Below, one piece after another: positions 8,719-18,041 of a stretch of DNA of 52,873 nt. Position 1 is the stretch's first letter. Every line of letters begins with the position of its first letter. The DNA is from CAZMFZ01 sp964565665. Its GTDB lineage: Bacteria > Bacteroidota > Bacteroidia > Cytophagales > UBA9547. The notes below the pieces were generated by a model. That model ran no database searches. It was not told the origin of the DNA and saw only the letters and a program-made list of their open reading frames with translations. The DNA lies in the NCBI GenBank assembly GCA_964565665.1, contig CAZMFZ010000006.1:1-52873 (forward strand), read 5' to 3'. The translations under genes were made by a program, and so were the position numbers.

Positions 8719-9816
8719 ATGGTTGTAACTGAAAATGATATTTTAAAAGCACTTAGCACGGTTGAGGAACCTGATCTGAAAAAAGATTTGGTAACGCTCG
8801 GCATGATAAAAGACATCAGAATTGAGGCAGAAACTATATTTTTTACTGTGGTGCTTACAACTCCTGCATGTCCGCTCAAGGAATTGATTAAGAAAAACTG
8901 TGCAGATGCCATTCATAAATTAATCGGTGAGAATTATAATGTTGAAATAAAATTAACTGCGGAGGTAACTTCAGGGAGAAATGCACAAGGACCATTATTG
9001 CCCCATGTAAAAAATATCATTGCTATTGCCTCAGGCAAAGGTGGTGTTGGAAAATCGACTGTAGCTTCTAATCTGGCTGTAGCATTGGCTCAATCGGGTG
9101 CAAGAGTGGGGCTGATAGATGCCGATATTTCAGGGCCAAGTATTCCCACCATGTTCGGCATTGAAGGCGAACAACCGATGATGACACAAATCGAAGGCAA
9201 AGAATGGATAGTGCCTATTACTAAATATGGCGTTGATGTTATTTCCATTGGTTTGCTGATACCACCAGATAAAGCTGTGGTATGGCGTGGTCCCATGGCA
9301 AGCTCCGCACTTCGGCAGTTTTTTGGCGATGTATATTGGGGTGAATTAGATTATCTATTGATTGATATGCCTCCAGGTACGGGCGATATTCACTTAACTC
9401 TCGTTCAAACCGTGCCAGTTACAGGTGCTATCATAGTTACAACACCACAAAAAGTATCGATTGCCGATGCACAAAAAGGATTGAACGGATATCAGCAGCA
9501 GCAAATAAATGTGCCTATTTTAGGAGTAATTGAAAACATGGCATATTTCACTCCAGAAGAATTGCCCAATAATAAATACTATATTTTTGGAAAAGGCGGA
9601 GGAAAAAAATTGGCTGAGAAAAACAACGTGGCATTTTTGGGGGAAATTCCACTAGTGCAAAGCGTGCGAGAAGGTGGTGATGAGGGCATTCCTGTGGTAA
9701 TGAACAATGAAATTATTTCTGAATCTTTTGAAAAACTTGCCGAACTAGTAGCACAACAAGTAGCTATTAGAAATGCCAATGTCGTGCAGAGCAAGAAAGT
9801 AGATATTTTAGTTTGA
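8719..9816 (+). CDS. mrp: Mrp/NBP35-family iron-sulfur cluster carrier ATPase
   Basis: A cytoplasmic P-loop ATPase thought to carry [4Fe-4S] clusters to apo-proteins. It is 365 residues long, with an N-terminal MIP18/DUF59 domain (about 1-80, including TTPACPLKEL) and the ParA-like ATPase from about 98. The deviant Walker A SGKGGVGKS is at 105-113, and VWRGPMAS and LLIDMPPGTGD follow. The C-terminal CxxC that binds the bridging cluster in many homologues is not visible; the equivalent stretch reads ENMAYFTPEELPNNKYYIFG. I believe this is usual for Bacteroidota Mrp. A NifU-like gene follows 151 bp downstream, consistent with Fe-S assembly. Confidence 0.92.
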   Translation: MVVTENDILKALSTVEEPDLKKDLVTLGMIKDIRIEAETIFFTVVLTTPACPLKELIKKNCADAIHKLIGENYNVEIKLTAEVTSGRNAQGPLLPHVKNIIAIASGKGGVGKSTVASNLAVALAQSGARVGLIDADISGPSIPTMFGIEGEQPMMTQIEGKEWIVPITKYGVDVISIGLLIPPDKAVVWRGPMASSALRQFFGDVYWGELDYLLIDMPPGTGDIHLTLVQTVPVTGAIIVTTPQKVSIADAQKGLNGYQQQQINVPILGVIENMAYFTPEELPNNKYYIFGKGGGKKLAEKNNVAFLGEIPLVQSVREGGDEGIPVVMNNEIISESFEKLAELVAQQVAIRNANVVQSKKVDILV

Positions 9817-9967
9817 TGATAATTATAAGTAGCAAACATAGAACTCTTATACGGTGAAAGTTGCTTCACAACTCCTTTTGAACAATCTATTGCTTGCGTG
9901 GGTTAATTTTATTGCTTTATTTTGAATGAATATAAATATATAAGCCCTCGCTATAGGCAACTGTTGA

Positions 9968-10210
9968 ATGGATCTGATAATAGAAAAAATAGAGGCTGCC
10001 CTCAATTCTGTGCGACCTTATTTGGAAGCTGATGGTGGAAATGTAAAGTTTGTAGAGCTTACAGACGATATGGTGGTGAAGTTGGAGTTGCAAGGCGCCT
10101 GTATTACTTGCCCAATGTCGATAATGACCATGCGGGCGGGTATTGAAGAAAGCATCAAACGCGCATTACCTGAAATTAAATCGGTAGAAGCCATTAATCT
10201 TGTTGCTTAA
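9968..10210 (+). CDS. NifU C-terminal-domain iron-sulfur scaffold
   Basis: An 80-residue protein consisting only of the NifU C-terminal (Nfu) domain, which assembles or hands over Fe-S clusters. It begins with EAALNSVRPYLEADGGNVKFVEL, typical of the domain, and carries the cluster-binding Cys-x-x-Cys in GACITCPMS (residues 54-57). Stand-alone Nfu proteins of this size are common in Bacteroidota. Its position after mrp suggests both serve Fe-S protein maturation. The ATG at 9968 is the only good start. Confidence 0.9.
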   Translation: MDLIIEKIEAALNSVRPYLEADGGNVKFVELTDDMVVKLELQGACITCPMSIMTMRAGIEESIKRALPEIKSVEAINLVA

Positions 10211-10300
10211 TTTAGTTTCCGTAGCTTAAACCTGAAGAGATTTATTTTGAATAATTAATATCTTAGGGTTGGCGACAATGGCTCATTAATGTTTCATTTA

Positions 10301-10308
10301 TATTTTTG
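10301..10308 (+). promoter_or_regulatory. Candidate Bacteroidota -7 box before the Wzz-like gene
   Basis: TATTTTTG matches TAnnTTTG exactly and lies 31 bp before the ATG at 10340. No convincing TTTG (-33) element sits at the expected distance, so confidence is moderate. Confidence 0.4.
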
Positions 10309-10339
10309 ATTTTCAAGCCCTTTTCACTATTTATTTTTT

Positions 10340-11239
10340 ATGCAACAAGTTGAATTCAATGTATTTTATCTGATTCGCTCAGTAAAAAAACATTTATTGA
10401 TTTTTATTGGAATAAATATTGCTGTTCTAATTTTAAGTATAGTTTATTCTTTATTAGCACCGGTAAAATACGAAGCTAAAGCCATTTTTTATCCTTTCAG
10501 TCCCGAATCGAGCGACCCAAGAATAATGATGTACGAAGAAGCACATTTCAGTGTATTCGGCTATAGCGACCAAGTGGAAAGGTATACAAAAATAGGAAAA
10601 TCAAATGGTGTAAAATACACCTTAGCGGCCAAATACGATTTATTTAACAGATATAAAATTGATACAGATAGTATAAAATTAGCCAAAAGTAAGTTGTTGG
10701 AAATGATGACTAGCGAAGTGTTAAAATTCGAAAAAGGCGAAAATGGAGGTGTATTACTTTCTGTGTTTGATGCCAACCCCGACACAGCAGCCATGATGTG
10801 CAATGATGTTATTAGTCTTATAGATTCTATTAATACCAGTCTTTTGGTAGAAAAAAATATTAAAGTGTTCAACTTATATAAATTACAACTCACCGAATTA
10901 GACAATGGAATAAGAGAAATAAAAGACAGCATAAATATTGTGTTGCGATCTGACGATAAATACAAAGACAATACCATTAAGATGCTTCATGCTCAACTTG
11001 GATTTTCAGCCGAAGAATATGCAAAAGTCAAAACGAAATACGAGTTATCTAAAACCCTTACTAGCAAGCAGTTAAATTCACTATACCAAGTAGAGCCAGC
11101 CCAAGCCCCGTACAAAAAAGCCAAACCAAATCGAAAAGCAATCATAGCGGGGGCCTTAATTATTAGCTTGATACTCTCTACAATTGCCTTTACCATTCTC
11201 GAATTTGTGAAAGATAACAAGGAGAAATTTGTTTTCTAA
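10340..11239 (+). CDS. Wzz/chain-length-determinant-like inner membrane protein
   Basis: A 299-residue protein with the layout of a polysaccharide co-polymerase. A short cytoplasmic N terminus leads into one transmembrane helix (about 18-41, LLIFIGINIAVLILSIVYSL), followed by the Wzz-typical PVKYEAKAIFYP strand. A large periplasmic, partly coiled-coil domain runs to about 265, and a second helix spans about 268-290 after KAKPNRKAI. Such proteins set the chain length of exported surface polysaccharides. No other polysaccharide genes are adjacent, so the substrate is unknown. A perfect -7 box lies upstream and a strong terminator follows. Confidence 0.7.
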   Translation: MQQVEFNVFYLIRSVKKHLLIFIGINIAVLILSIVYSLLAPVKYEAKAIFYPFSPESSDPRIMMYEEAHFSVFGYSDQVERYTKIGKSNGVKYTLAAKYDLFNRYKIDTDSIKLAKSKLLEMMTSEVLKFEKGENGGVLLSVFDANPDTAAMMCNDVISLIDSINTSLLVEKNIKVFNLYKLQLTELDNGIREIKDSINIVLRSDDKYKDNTIKMLHAQLGFSAEEYAKVKTKYELSKTLTSKQLNSLYQVEPAQAPYKKAKPNRKAIIAGALIISLILSTIAFTILEFVKDNKEKFVF

Positions 11240-11263
11240 TCAAATTAAACATCACACATTTTA

Positions 11264-11301
11264 AAAAACGGAGCTTAGATTAAAACCTTTGCTCCGTTTT
11301 T
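11264..11301 (+). terminator. Intrinsic terminator after the Wzz-like gene
   Basis: An 11-bp perfect stem (AAAAACGGAGC with GCTCCGTTTTT), a 16-nt loop and a T-rich tail (GTTTTTATG) lie 24 bp after the stop codon. Confidence 0.85.
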
Positions 11302-11338
11302 GTTTTTATGTACTTTTAAAAATCTATTGTTTTAAAAT

Positions 11339-12085
11339 ATGGAGATTAAACTCAGCAAAAAAGACCGACTTTTTCTTATTCTTGGCGGTTTCTTTCTCAC
11401 CAATGCTTTGTTGGCAGAAATTATTGGAGCAAAAATATTTTCGTTGGAACAAACTTTAGGTATTGCTCCCGTTCAAATTCCTTTTTTTGGTATCTACAGG
11501 CTTGATTTCAACCTTACGGCTGGCGTATTGATTTGGCCTGTTGTTTTTATAGTCTCCGACATTATCAATGAATATTATGGAAAAGAAGGGGTAAAAATCA
11601 TCAGTTTTGCTACCGCAGGGTTTATTCTTTTCGCCTTTCTAGTCATTTTCGCTGCTTCACATTTACCGCCAGCTCAATTTTGGCTTGATATCAATAATAA
11701 AGATGCTTCGGGCAATCCGTTTGATATAAACTATGCTTTTTCTGTCATTTTCAGGCAAGGCTTAGGAATCATTGCGGGTTCTCTTACCGCATTTTTGATG
11801 GGTCAATTGATTGATGCCACTGTTTTTTTATACATCAGAAAAGCCACGGGTGAAAAATGGGTTTGGCTCAGAGCTACGGGTTCTACTGTAGTTTCGCAAC
11901 TGATAGATAGCTTTGTAGTACTACTTATTGCTTTTTATGTGTTTGGCAATTGGAGTTTAGAGCTCGTAATTGCAGTAGGCATTATGAATTTCATCTATAA
12001 AATATCGATAGCTATCATCTTAATTCCATTGCTTTATCTTGGTCATTTTTTGATAGATCGATATTTGAAAATAAACGAAAGCTAA
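11339..12085 (+). CDS. Queuosine precursor transporter (YhhQ/DUF165)
   Basis: A 248-residue polytopic inner-membrane protein with about six hydrophobic segments. It carries the family signatures SDIINEYYGKEGVK (about 78-91), GQLIDATVF (about 155-163) and TGSTVVSQLIDSFVVLL (about 178-194). Members of the family (YhhQ in E. coli) import queuosine precursors such as preQ0/preQ1 for tRNA modification. No queuosine synthesis gene is nearby, which would suit salvage. It is convergent with the helicase gene at 12111, 25 bp away. Confidence 0.88.
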   Translation: MEIKLSKKDRLFLILGGFFLTNALLAEIIGAKIFSLEQTLGIAPVQIPFFGIYRLDFNLTAGVLIWPVVFIVSDIINEYYGKEGVKIISFATAGFILFAFLVIFAASHLPPAQFWLDINNKDASGNPFDINYAFSVIFRQGLGIIAGSLTAFLMGQLIDATVFLYIRKATGEKWVWLRATGSTVVSQLIDSFVVLLIAFYVFGNWSLELVIAVGIMNFIYKISIAIILIPLLYLGHFLIDRYLKINES

Positions 12086-12110
12086 TGAAAGGGCGGTCAG
12101 TTTCAGAAAA

Positions 12111-14378
12111 TCACTTCATCTTCTCTGCCATTTCATCAATATACTTTTTGTGATTATAGGCAAATCGCAAGTCTGAATACGAATATTCTTCGCCAAGCAC
12201 TTCTTTCAAAGCATTAAAAAGTGGCTGCTCTAATCGTGCGGCTGTCTCTAAAATGGTTTTAAGTTTTATTTCAGATAGCACAGACAAAATATCAACATCG
12301 CCTGTGCCCACATAATGTGCCAAATGCCCTTCTATAGTACCAATTGTCAAATTTCTATCTGTCGCTATTTGCTCAAAAGTCATTCCTTGCTTGTGCATTT
12401 CAAGCGATATTTCCTTGGTATTTGGCTTATTGCCGTCTGTAGATTTGTGCGTTTTTTGATCTGGTTTTTCCTGAAATGCATCAATTTCCTGCTGGCGTTC
12501 GCTTTTGTTAAAGCCTGTATCTACGGCATTTTTATCAAATTCACTTTGATTCACTATTGATTTTACAAGTATCAGCCCTTTATTTATGTGTTCTAATTGT
12601 CTGAAAAATCCTGCTTCCAATTCCGACAATTCTACCAAATAAAGTTTCACTTTTTTATCTGCCTTTATTTCCAATTGTTTAGTCAAAATTTGCATTGAAA
12701 ATGCCCTGAGTAAAGGAGAAAAATATTGTGTAGCTGCTTCTATTCTAGTCAATAAGGTGTGAAAATATTCGCCTTCCTTGGCAGATAAAATAGTGTTTAT
12801 TTGCCTCAAAAATTTTTCTGAATTCTCTCTCACTGGCTCAAAATCTTGTTTTATTTTCAAGGCCCAAGGAAGGTATTTTTGCTTTTCCGATTGGCTTTCA
12901 CTTTTATTGTAGCTTTCGAGATGTTCGCTAATTTCTCGTTGTAAAGTATTGAAATTGAATGCTTTAAGCAGATAGTCTTTAGTGAAAGTAACGGTTTCTT
13001 CCGAAATTAAATTGTCCAAATCTCCTTGATGATTTTTTGTGTTTCCGTAGTCGAGAATCGTTTCATCTTGTGCAGTATTGAGCCTAACTGCACTGGCAGT
13101 AAGCACTAAGCCATCGAGCGATTTCAGCCTCGACAAAGCTACATATACCTGACCAGGTGCGAAGGCGGCATTTATGTCAAGAATCGCTTTTTCAAATGTT
13201 AGGCCTTGGCTTTTGTGAATGGTAATAGCCCAAGCCAGTTTGATAGGAAATTGCTTAAAAGAGCCCAATTCCTTCTCTTCAATTTCATTTGTGGCTTCAT
13301 TAAGTTCATATTTTATGTTTTTCCACTCGTAATGCTCTATTTTCAGCAGGTCGGTGCTATCGTCAAACTTTACCATTATGTCTTTTTCATCAATCTTTTC
13401 AATTGTAGCCAATTTGCCATTGAAAAATTTCTTCTCTACATTCAAGTCATTTTTTATGAACATGACTTGAGCCCCCACTTTCAGCTCCATATATTTTTCT
13501 ACAGGATGGGCATATTCGCTAAACTCACCCGAAATCAAGGCTTGAAAATAATGCGATTTTACATGCAGTTCATCTAATGCCTTTTTGTTTATGGCATCGG
13601 CCTTGGCATTGTGCGTGGTAAGTGTGATATAATTTTCTTCTACAGGTGGTTTAAAATTGGGTTTGTAATGCCTGTTGAGCAGTTCCATATCGTCTTGCTC
13701 TACTTCATTATTTCTAAAATTATTGAGCAGATTGATAAATGTTTGGTCGCTTTGACGGTAAATTTTATCAAGCTCAATATAAATAGGCTTGCTATCAAGC
13801 AATGCCTGGGCATCGAAAAAATAGATGCTTTTGTAATAATTGCGAAGCAACTGCCATTCTTCGTCTTTCACTACAGGTGGCAATTGCAACAAATCGCCAA
13901 TAAATAGCACTTGCACACCCCCAAATGATTGTTGATTTCTTCGTACAGCTTTCAAAACGGTATTGATGGCATCGAGCAAATCGGCTCGGAGCATGCTTAC
14001 CTCATCAATTATTAACAATTCTACTGCCCGCAACAATTGGCGTTTTTTGCCGCTCATCTGAAAGTTTTTAAACAAACTATCGGGGTTATTTACTTTGAAT
14101 TGTAAAATGCTATTTACCGAAAATGCTTTGGAAGGCACAAATGGCCCAAATGGGAGCTGAAACTGCGAATGAATGGTAACGCCACCCGCATTGATAGCCG
14201 CAATGCCAGTAGGGGCTACTACGATTGTTTTTTTATGAGTTTTGAGAATAATATTGCGTAAAAAAGTAGTTTTCCCCGTGCCCGCCTTGCCTGTTAAAAA
14301 AATATGGCGGCTAGTTTGGTTTACTATTTTAGCTGCATATTCAGCCGGATTCATTATTATACTTTGTTCATTAGCCAT
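12111..14378 (-). CDS. PIF1/RecD2-like helicase with C-terminal HTH domain
   Basis: A 755-residue superfamily 1B DNA helicase. Walker A GKAGTGKT is at 30-37, VVAPTGIAAINAGGVTIHSQF matches motif Ia, and IIDEVSM (123-129) is Walker B. GGVQVLFIGDLLQLPPV is motif III, and KLAWAITIHKSQGLTFEKAIL plus GQVYVALSRL are the C-terminal motifs of PIF1 helicases. After a helical linker, residues about 650-755 form a helix-turn-helix region (SLEMHKQGMTFEQIATDRNL, IEGHLAHYV) like the HTH_40 domain attached to several Bacteroidota helicases. It probably unwinds DNA during replication or repair. The start codon is the ATG at 14378. It is convergent with the transporter and followed upstream by udk. Confidence 0.88.
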   Translation of the reverse strand: MANEQSIIMNPAEYAAKIVNQTSRHIFLTGKAGTGKTTFLRNIILKTHKKTIVVAPTGIAAINAGGVTIHSQFQLPFGPFVPSKAFSVNSILQFKVNNPDSLFKNFQMSGKKRQLLRAVELLIIDEVSMLRADLLDAINTVLKAVRRNQQSFGGVQVLFIGDLLQLPPVVKDEEWQLLRNYYKSIYFFDAQALLDSKPIYIELDKIYRQSDQTFINLLNNFRNNEVEQDDMELLNRHYKPNFKPPVEENYITLTTHNAKADAINKKALDELHVKSHYFQALISGEFSEYAHPVEKYMELKVGAQVMFIKNDLNVEKKFFNGKLATIEKIDEKDIMVKFDDSTDLLKIEHYEWKNIKYELNEATNEIEEKELGSFKQFPIKLAWAITIHKSQGLTFEKAILDINAAFAPGQVYVALSRLKSLDGLVLTASAVRLNTAQDETILDYGNTKNHQGDLDNLISEETVTFTKDYLLKAFNFNTLQREISEHLESYNKSESQSEKQKYLPWALKIKQDFEPVRENSEKFLRQINTILSAKEGEYFHTLLTRIEAATQYFSPLLRAFSMQILTKQLEIKADKKVKLYLVELSELEAGFFRQLEHINKGLILVKSIVNQSEFDKNAVDTGFNKSERQQEIDAFQEKPDQKTHKSTDGNKPNTKEISLEMHKQGMTFEQIATDRNLTIGTIEGHLAHYVGTGDVDILSVLSEIKLKTILETAARLEQPLFNALKEVLGEEYSYSDLRFAYNHKKYIDEMAEKMK

Positions 14379-14434
14379 CTGAAATACTTAAAAATGATGG
14401 GTAAGGTAAGCAGTATTTTAGTTTGGTAAAAATA

Positions 14435-15073
14435 CTACTGAATATAATTTTTGGTTGGGTTTTTTAGTTCATCTCTTAAAAACCCCGCAATCACATTCAC
14501 TGCTGTATTGAAATTTCTATTGTTGGGAATAATAAAATCGGCTTCGTTTTTATATGGCAACACATGTTTTTTAAAGGCTGGCTCTACGTGCGAGCGAATC
14601 CAATAAATGGTTTGCTCAATGCTATAGCCTCGTTCCACCAAATCGCGCTCTAATCTGCGGGTAATTCGGTGGTGGTCTTCGGCTTCAATCAATATTTTCA
14701 AATCAAGCAAATCGAATATTTGCGGATAACTAAATAAAAAAAGCCCTTCTAAAACCAATATAGGTGTAGGTGTAAAATGAATATTTTTTGCTTCGAAATT
14801 GGGATTGTTGAAATCATATTCTTTTCTGTGGAAGCTTTTTTCATCTCTAAGTAATTGAATATCAGATAGTAATGCATCAATATCGATAGATTCTAAGGTA
14901 TCATAATTTTCAATGCCGTTTTCATCAATGGGTTGTAATTCTCGGCTCTTGTAATAATTATCTAACGAAATAAAAGTAATTTCCTTTTGGTTAAATAACT
15001 GAGAAAGCTGATTTATAAAGGTGGTTTTCCCCGATCCGCTAGCTCCTGCAATTCCCACTATATAAGGCTTCAT
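14435..15073 (-). CDS. udk: Uridine kinase
   Basis: This enzyme phosphorylates uridine (and cytidine) with ATP or GTP in pyrimidine salvage in the cytoplasm. It is 212 residues with Walker A GASGSGKT at 10-17, the ISLDNYYK segment after the second strand, the DFNNPNFEA loop (the family DHPDAFD-like region), VLEGLFLF and RRLERDLVERGYS, the lid-region arginine motif. The length and order match Udk. It lies 15 bp downstream of the cvpA-like gene on the same strand and is likely co-transcribed. Confidence 0.92.
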   Translation of the reverse strand: MKPYIVGIAGASGSGKTTFINQLSQLFNQKEITFISLDNYYKSRELQPIDENGIENYDTLESIDIDALLSDIQLLRDEKSFHRKEYDFNNPNFEAKNIHFTPTPILVLEGLFLFSYPQIFDLLDLKILIEAEDHHRITRRLERDLVERGYSIEQTIYWIRSHVEPAFKKHVLPYKNEADFIIPNNRNFNTAVNVIAGFLRDELKNPTKNYIQ

Positions 15074-15088
15074 CTTAGAAAGTATAAA

Positions 15089-15616
15089 CTATAATTCTTT
15101 GAAAATATGACGGATAGATTGAAATAAATCGTTTGCAAATGGCATTAAAAACTTCAGTTTTTCTACCACCAATGGTGCTAAATCATCTAAATAATTGAAA
15201 ATTATAGAGTCCCTGATATGTTCGACAGGAATCAAATTTGATTGCTTAGTGAGCCACACCACAATACTGAGCATAAATATCCATTGCAGCAAACTCACCA
15301 CAGCCCCCATTACATTGTCAAGCGTTCCTGCAAATATGGTGAAACTCAATCCTTTTTTTATAAGCATGCCAAGCAAATATATTCCAATCGAAATGCCCAT
15401 AAAAATGATAATAAACGATAAAAATGGAAGTATTTTGGGCATGTGTGGAAAATAGACTATGAGGAAGTCTATTCCTTCTTGCATTAGTTTTAAAGCCCCG
15501 ATAATACCAAAAATATGAGCTGCCAAGCCAATTACTACCAATAAAAACCCTTTCTTGTAGCCATCATACATACCAAAGAGCAATGGAATAAGCAATATAA
15601 AATCTATAGGTTTCAC
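15089..15616 (-). CDS. CvpA family membrane protein
   Basis: A 175-residue inner-membrane protein with four hydrophobic segments (about 5-22, 27-47, 62-85, 101-122). The CvpA-family start MKPIDFILLIPLLFGMYDGYKKG is recognisable by D4 and the GxxxGYKKG turn. CvpA proteins are named for colicin V production but their true role is unclear; envelope stress and purine-gene context are known in other species. It lies between a beta-barrel gene (26 bp upstream) and udk, all on the minus strand. Confidence 0.85.
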   Translation of the reverse strand: MKPIDFILLIPLLFGMYDGYKKGFLLVVIGLAAHIFGIIGALKLMQEGIDFLIVYFPHMPKILPFLSFIIIFMGISIGIYLLGMLIKKGLSFTIFAGTLDNVMGAVVSLLQWIFMLSIVVWLTKQSNLIPVEHIRDSIIFNYLDDLAPLVVEKLKFLMPFANDLFQSIRHIFKEL

Positions 15617-15642
15617 TTGGTATTGTTGTAATTCAGAGATAT

Positions 15643-16335
15643 TTATGGATTTGTCTGTTCATTTTCAGGCAAAACTGCCTTTGGCTTTAGGGGAATATTG
15701 TAAAGCAATGAAAAATACGCTCCAAAAGTCTGGTTATTAAAATAGCTGTAAAATCGTGGGGCAATCACGTTGGAAAATCCATTGTAGTATCTGCCTTCCA
15801 ACTGAATGATTACACTACCGATTTGATAGTTTACCCCAAGCCCTCCTGCCAAGCCAAATTGAAATCTTTCTGTTTTGTTGTTTTTAAGAAGTAAAGTACT
15901 CGTTTTTCTATTGGCAAATAAACTGTCGGAGGTATTTATACTCTCGCTTACATTGTAGCCAAAGCTGAATTGTGGCCCCAGATTAATAATCGCCTTTAGT
16001 TTACTGCCGCCAATTTCAAAATGAGTGAGTAAGGGAATTTCAATATAATCAATCACACGCTTATAAATAAAGGTGCTATCATTCACTCCTATGCCTTTCT
16101 TTGAATATTGCAGGCTTATTTGCAAGCCAGCATATTTACTACTCATATGCTCGAGCATTATGCCAGTCGATATATTGTTCATCGCCACACTAATTTGGCT
16201 GCCACTGCCGCTAAAGGCTGTACCCGAACTAATATATCCTCCCGAAACACCCATACTCAATCGACCCATTTGGGCATACGAATATGAAAAAATGAAAACT
16301 ATAATAGCAAAAATGAGCGGAAATATGCGATTCAA
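15643..16335 (-). CDS. Outer-membrane beta-barrel protein
   Basis: A 230-residue exported protein with a signal peptide to about residue 21 (ending SYAQ). The mature part alternates hydrophobic and polar residues in strands such as SMGVSGGYISSG, GIMLEHMSSKYAGLQISLQYSKKGIG, EIPLLTHFEIG, KAIINLGPQFSFGYNVSE, and a terminal QTFGAYFSLLYNIPL. This is the pattern of the PorT-like/OMP_b-brl_2 group, with the YIEIPLL motif common in it. I see no specific PorT signature, so a T9SS role should not be assumed. It heads a likely operon with cvpA and udk. Confidence 0.75.
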   Translation of the reverse strand: MNRIFPLIFAIIVFIFSYSYAQMGRLSMGVSGGYISSGTAFSGSGSQISVAMNNISTGIMLEHMSSKYAGLQISLQYSKKGIGVNDSTFIYKRVIDYIEIPLLTHFEIGGSKLKAIINLGPQFSFGYNVSESINTSDSLFANRKTSTLLLKNNKTERFQFGLAGGLGVNYQIGSVIIQLEGRYYNGFSNVIAPRFYSYFNNQTFGAYFSLLYNIPLKPKAVLPENEQTNP

Positions 16336-16381
16336 AATAGGCTAATTGTTTGAAAATGAGGGGTGGGGTTTAAGATTTCTA

Positions 16382-16831
16382 TCAGCCAAGAAGTGATTTC
16401 ACAGTGGCAGAAATTAATTTTCCATCTGCCAAACCTGCTAGTTCTTTAGAGGCAGTTCCCATTATTTTACCCAAATCTTGTGGCCCGCTTGCACCTACTT
16501 TGGCTATTATTTCTTTCAATTTCACCGTTAATTCCGCCTCAGATAGTTGATTTGGTAGGAACTTTTCAATAATTGCCAGTTCTTTATTTTCTACTTCTGC
16601 CAAATCAGGTCTTCCATTTGCCACATACATATCTGCCGATTCTTTGCGTTGCTTTGCTGCTTTCATTAGCAGTTTCATTTCCTGGTCAGTTGATAATTCT
16701 CCGGCTTGCCCTTCTGAAGTTTCTGCCAGGAGTATCATTGATTTTATGCCTCGCAATGCCCGTAGAGCATCCTGGTCTTTGGCACGCATGGCATCTTTTA
16801 TATCGCTATCTACTTTTGCTTTTAAGCTCAC
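16382..16831 (-). CDS. GatB/YqeY domain protein
   Basis: A 149-residue helical protein with the YqeY pattern: MSLKAKVDSDIKDAMRAKD at the start, ALRGIKSMI, a central KQRKESADMYVANGRPDLAE and the C-terminal GKIMGTASKELAGLADGK, which matches the GatB tail domain that contacts tRNA in amidotransferases. Stand-alone YqeY proteins are widespread; their function, probably tRNA-linked, is not well defined. It stands 46 bp upstream of the beta-barrel gene on the same strand. Confidence 0.9.
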   Translation of the reverse strand: MSLKAKVDSDIKDAMRAKDQDALRALRGIKSMILLAETSEGQAGELSTDQEMKLLMKAAKQRKESADMYVANGRPDLAEVENKELAIIEKFLPNQLSEAELTVKLKEIIAKVGASGPQDLGKIMGTASKELAGLADGKLISATVKSLLG

Positions 16832-16973
16832 TTTTATTACTGTTTAATTTTTAAGGATGAATGATTGAATATTGATGCCTTTCAGTACTTAAACACTTCT
16901 CCTGAAAAATAGCATCTTTTTTTGTAAAATTAAGAATCAGAAACAGAAATATAAAGACCTCTAGCCTCAATTC

Positions 16974-18041
16974 TTATTTTATATATCTGAAATCGTGATC
17001 GGCACTTAGTTGTAGTAAAAATTCGTAAGTAAGTTTGATTACATTTTCCACATCGTCTTTATGCACTGTTTCTACTGTCGTGTGCATGTATTTCAATGGC
17101 AAAGAGATTAAAGCACTTGCCACCCCGGCATTGGAGTAAGCAAAGGCATCGGTATCTGTACCAGTGCTTCTAGAAACCGCAGCTCTTTGCACGGCTATCT
17201 CTTTGGCCGCAGCTACATCAAATAGCATTTGCAATACATTATTCTGCACCGCAGGACCAAAAGTAAGCACTGGCCCTTTGCCACAGGCAATGTCTCCATC
17301 GCGTTTTTTGTCGTACATGGGCGATTGGGCATCGTGAGTCACATCAGTTACAATTGCCAAATCAGGTTTCAACCTATGGGCTATCATTTCTGCCCCTCTC
17401 AATCCAATTTCTTCTTGTACAGCATTCACAATGTAAAGCGTATAAGGCAAGTGTATATTGTTCTCTTTCAGCATTTTAGCCACTTCAGCAATCATAAAGC
17501 CACCAATGCGATTATCCAAAGCTCTGCCTACATAAAATTTCTCGTTTAGCACGAAAAACTCATCGTCAAATGTGATTACACAACCAATATCAACCCCCTT
17601 TTCAAGCAATTCTTTTTTATTCATGCCGCAATCGACAAATATATTCTTCAAAGTGGGCGTTTCTTCCTTCGCTGAATCTCTCACATGAATGGCTGGCCAT
17701 CCAAACACACCTTTTACAGCTCCTGATTTTGTCCAAATATTTACTCTTTTCGATGGTGCAATTTGGTGATCGGAGCCACCATTACGCCTCACATATATAT
17801 AGCCTTCATCAGAAATATAGTTTACAAACCATGAAATTTCATCGCAATGTGCCTCAATTACAACTTTATATTTGGCTCCAGGATTTATAATTCCTACTGC
17901 CGTGCCATACACATCGGTAATGTATTCATCGATGCTTGGTTTTATATAATCAAGCCAAACTTTTTGACCTGTGTATTCAAATCCTGTTGGGGATGGAGTA
18001 TTGATATAGTTTTCTAAAAAAGCAAGCGATTCTTGGTTCAT
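16974..18041 (-). CDS. M42 family metallo-aminopeptidase
   Basis: A 355-residue cytoplasmic peptidase of the M42 (glutamyl aminopeptidase/FrvX) family, which forms large tetrahedral complexes that trim peptides. The visible dinuclear metal-site motifs are EAHCDEISWFV (ligand His65, catalytic Asp67), GRALDNRIGG (bridging Asp), QEEIGLRGAEM (catalytic and ligand Glu), VTDVTHDAQ (ligand Asp) and a late MHTTVETVH with the last ligand His. The start SLAFLENYINTPSPTGFE is typical. No operon partners are evident. A 318-bp noncoding region lies upstream. Confidence 0.92.
   Translation of the reverse strand: MNQESLAFLENYINTPSPTGFEYTGQKVWLDYIKPSIDEYITDVYGTAVGIINPGAKYKVVIEAHCDEISWFVNYISDEGYIYVRRNGGSDHQIAPSKRVNIWTKSGAVKGVFGWPAIHVRDSAKEETPTLKNIFVDCGMNKKELLEKGVDIGCVITFDDEFFVLNEKFYVGRALDNRIGGFMIAEVAKMLKENNIHLPYTLYIVNAVQEEIGLRGAEMIAHRLKPDLAIVTDVTHDAQSPMYDKKRDGDIACGKGPVLTFGPAVQNNVLQMLFDVAAAKEIAVQRAAVSRSTGTDTDAFAYSNAGVASALISLPLKYMHTTVETVHKDDVENVIKLTYEFLLQLSADHDFRYIK

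Noticed and set aside
15643..16335. PorT of the type IX secretion system
   Set aside because: It is a generic small barrel and has no recognisable PorT-specific motif; the name would claim too much.
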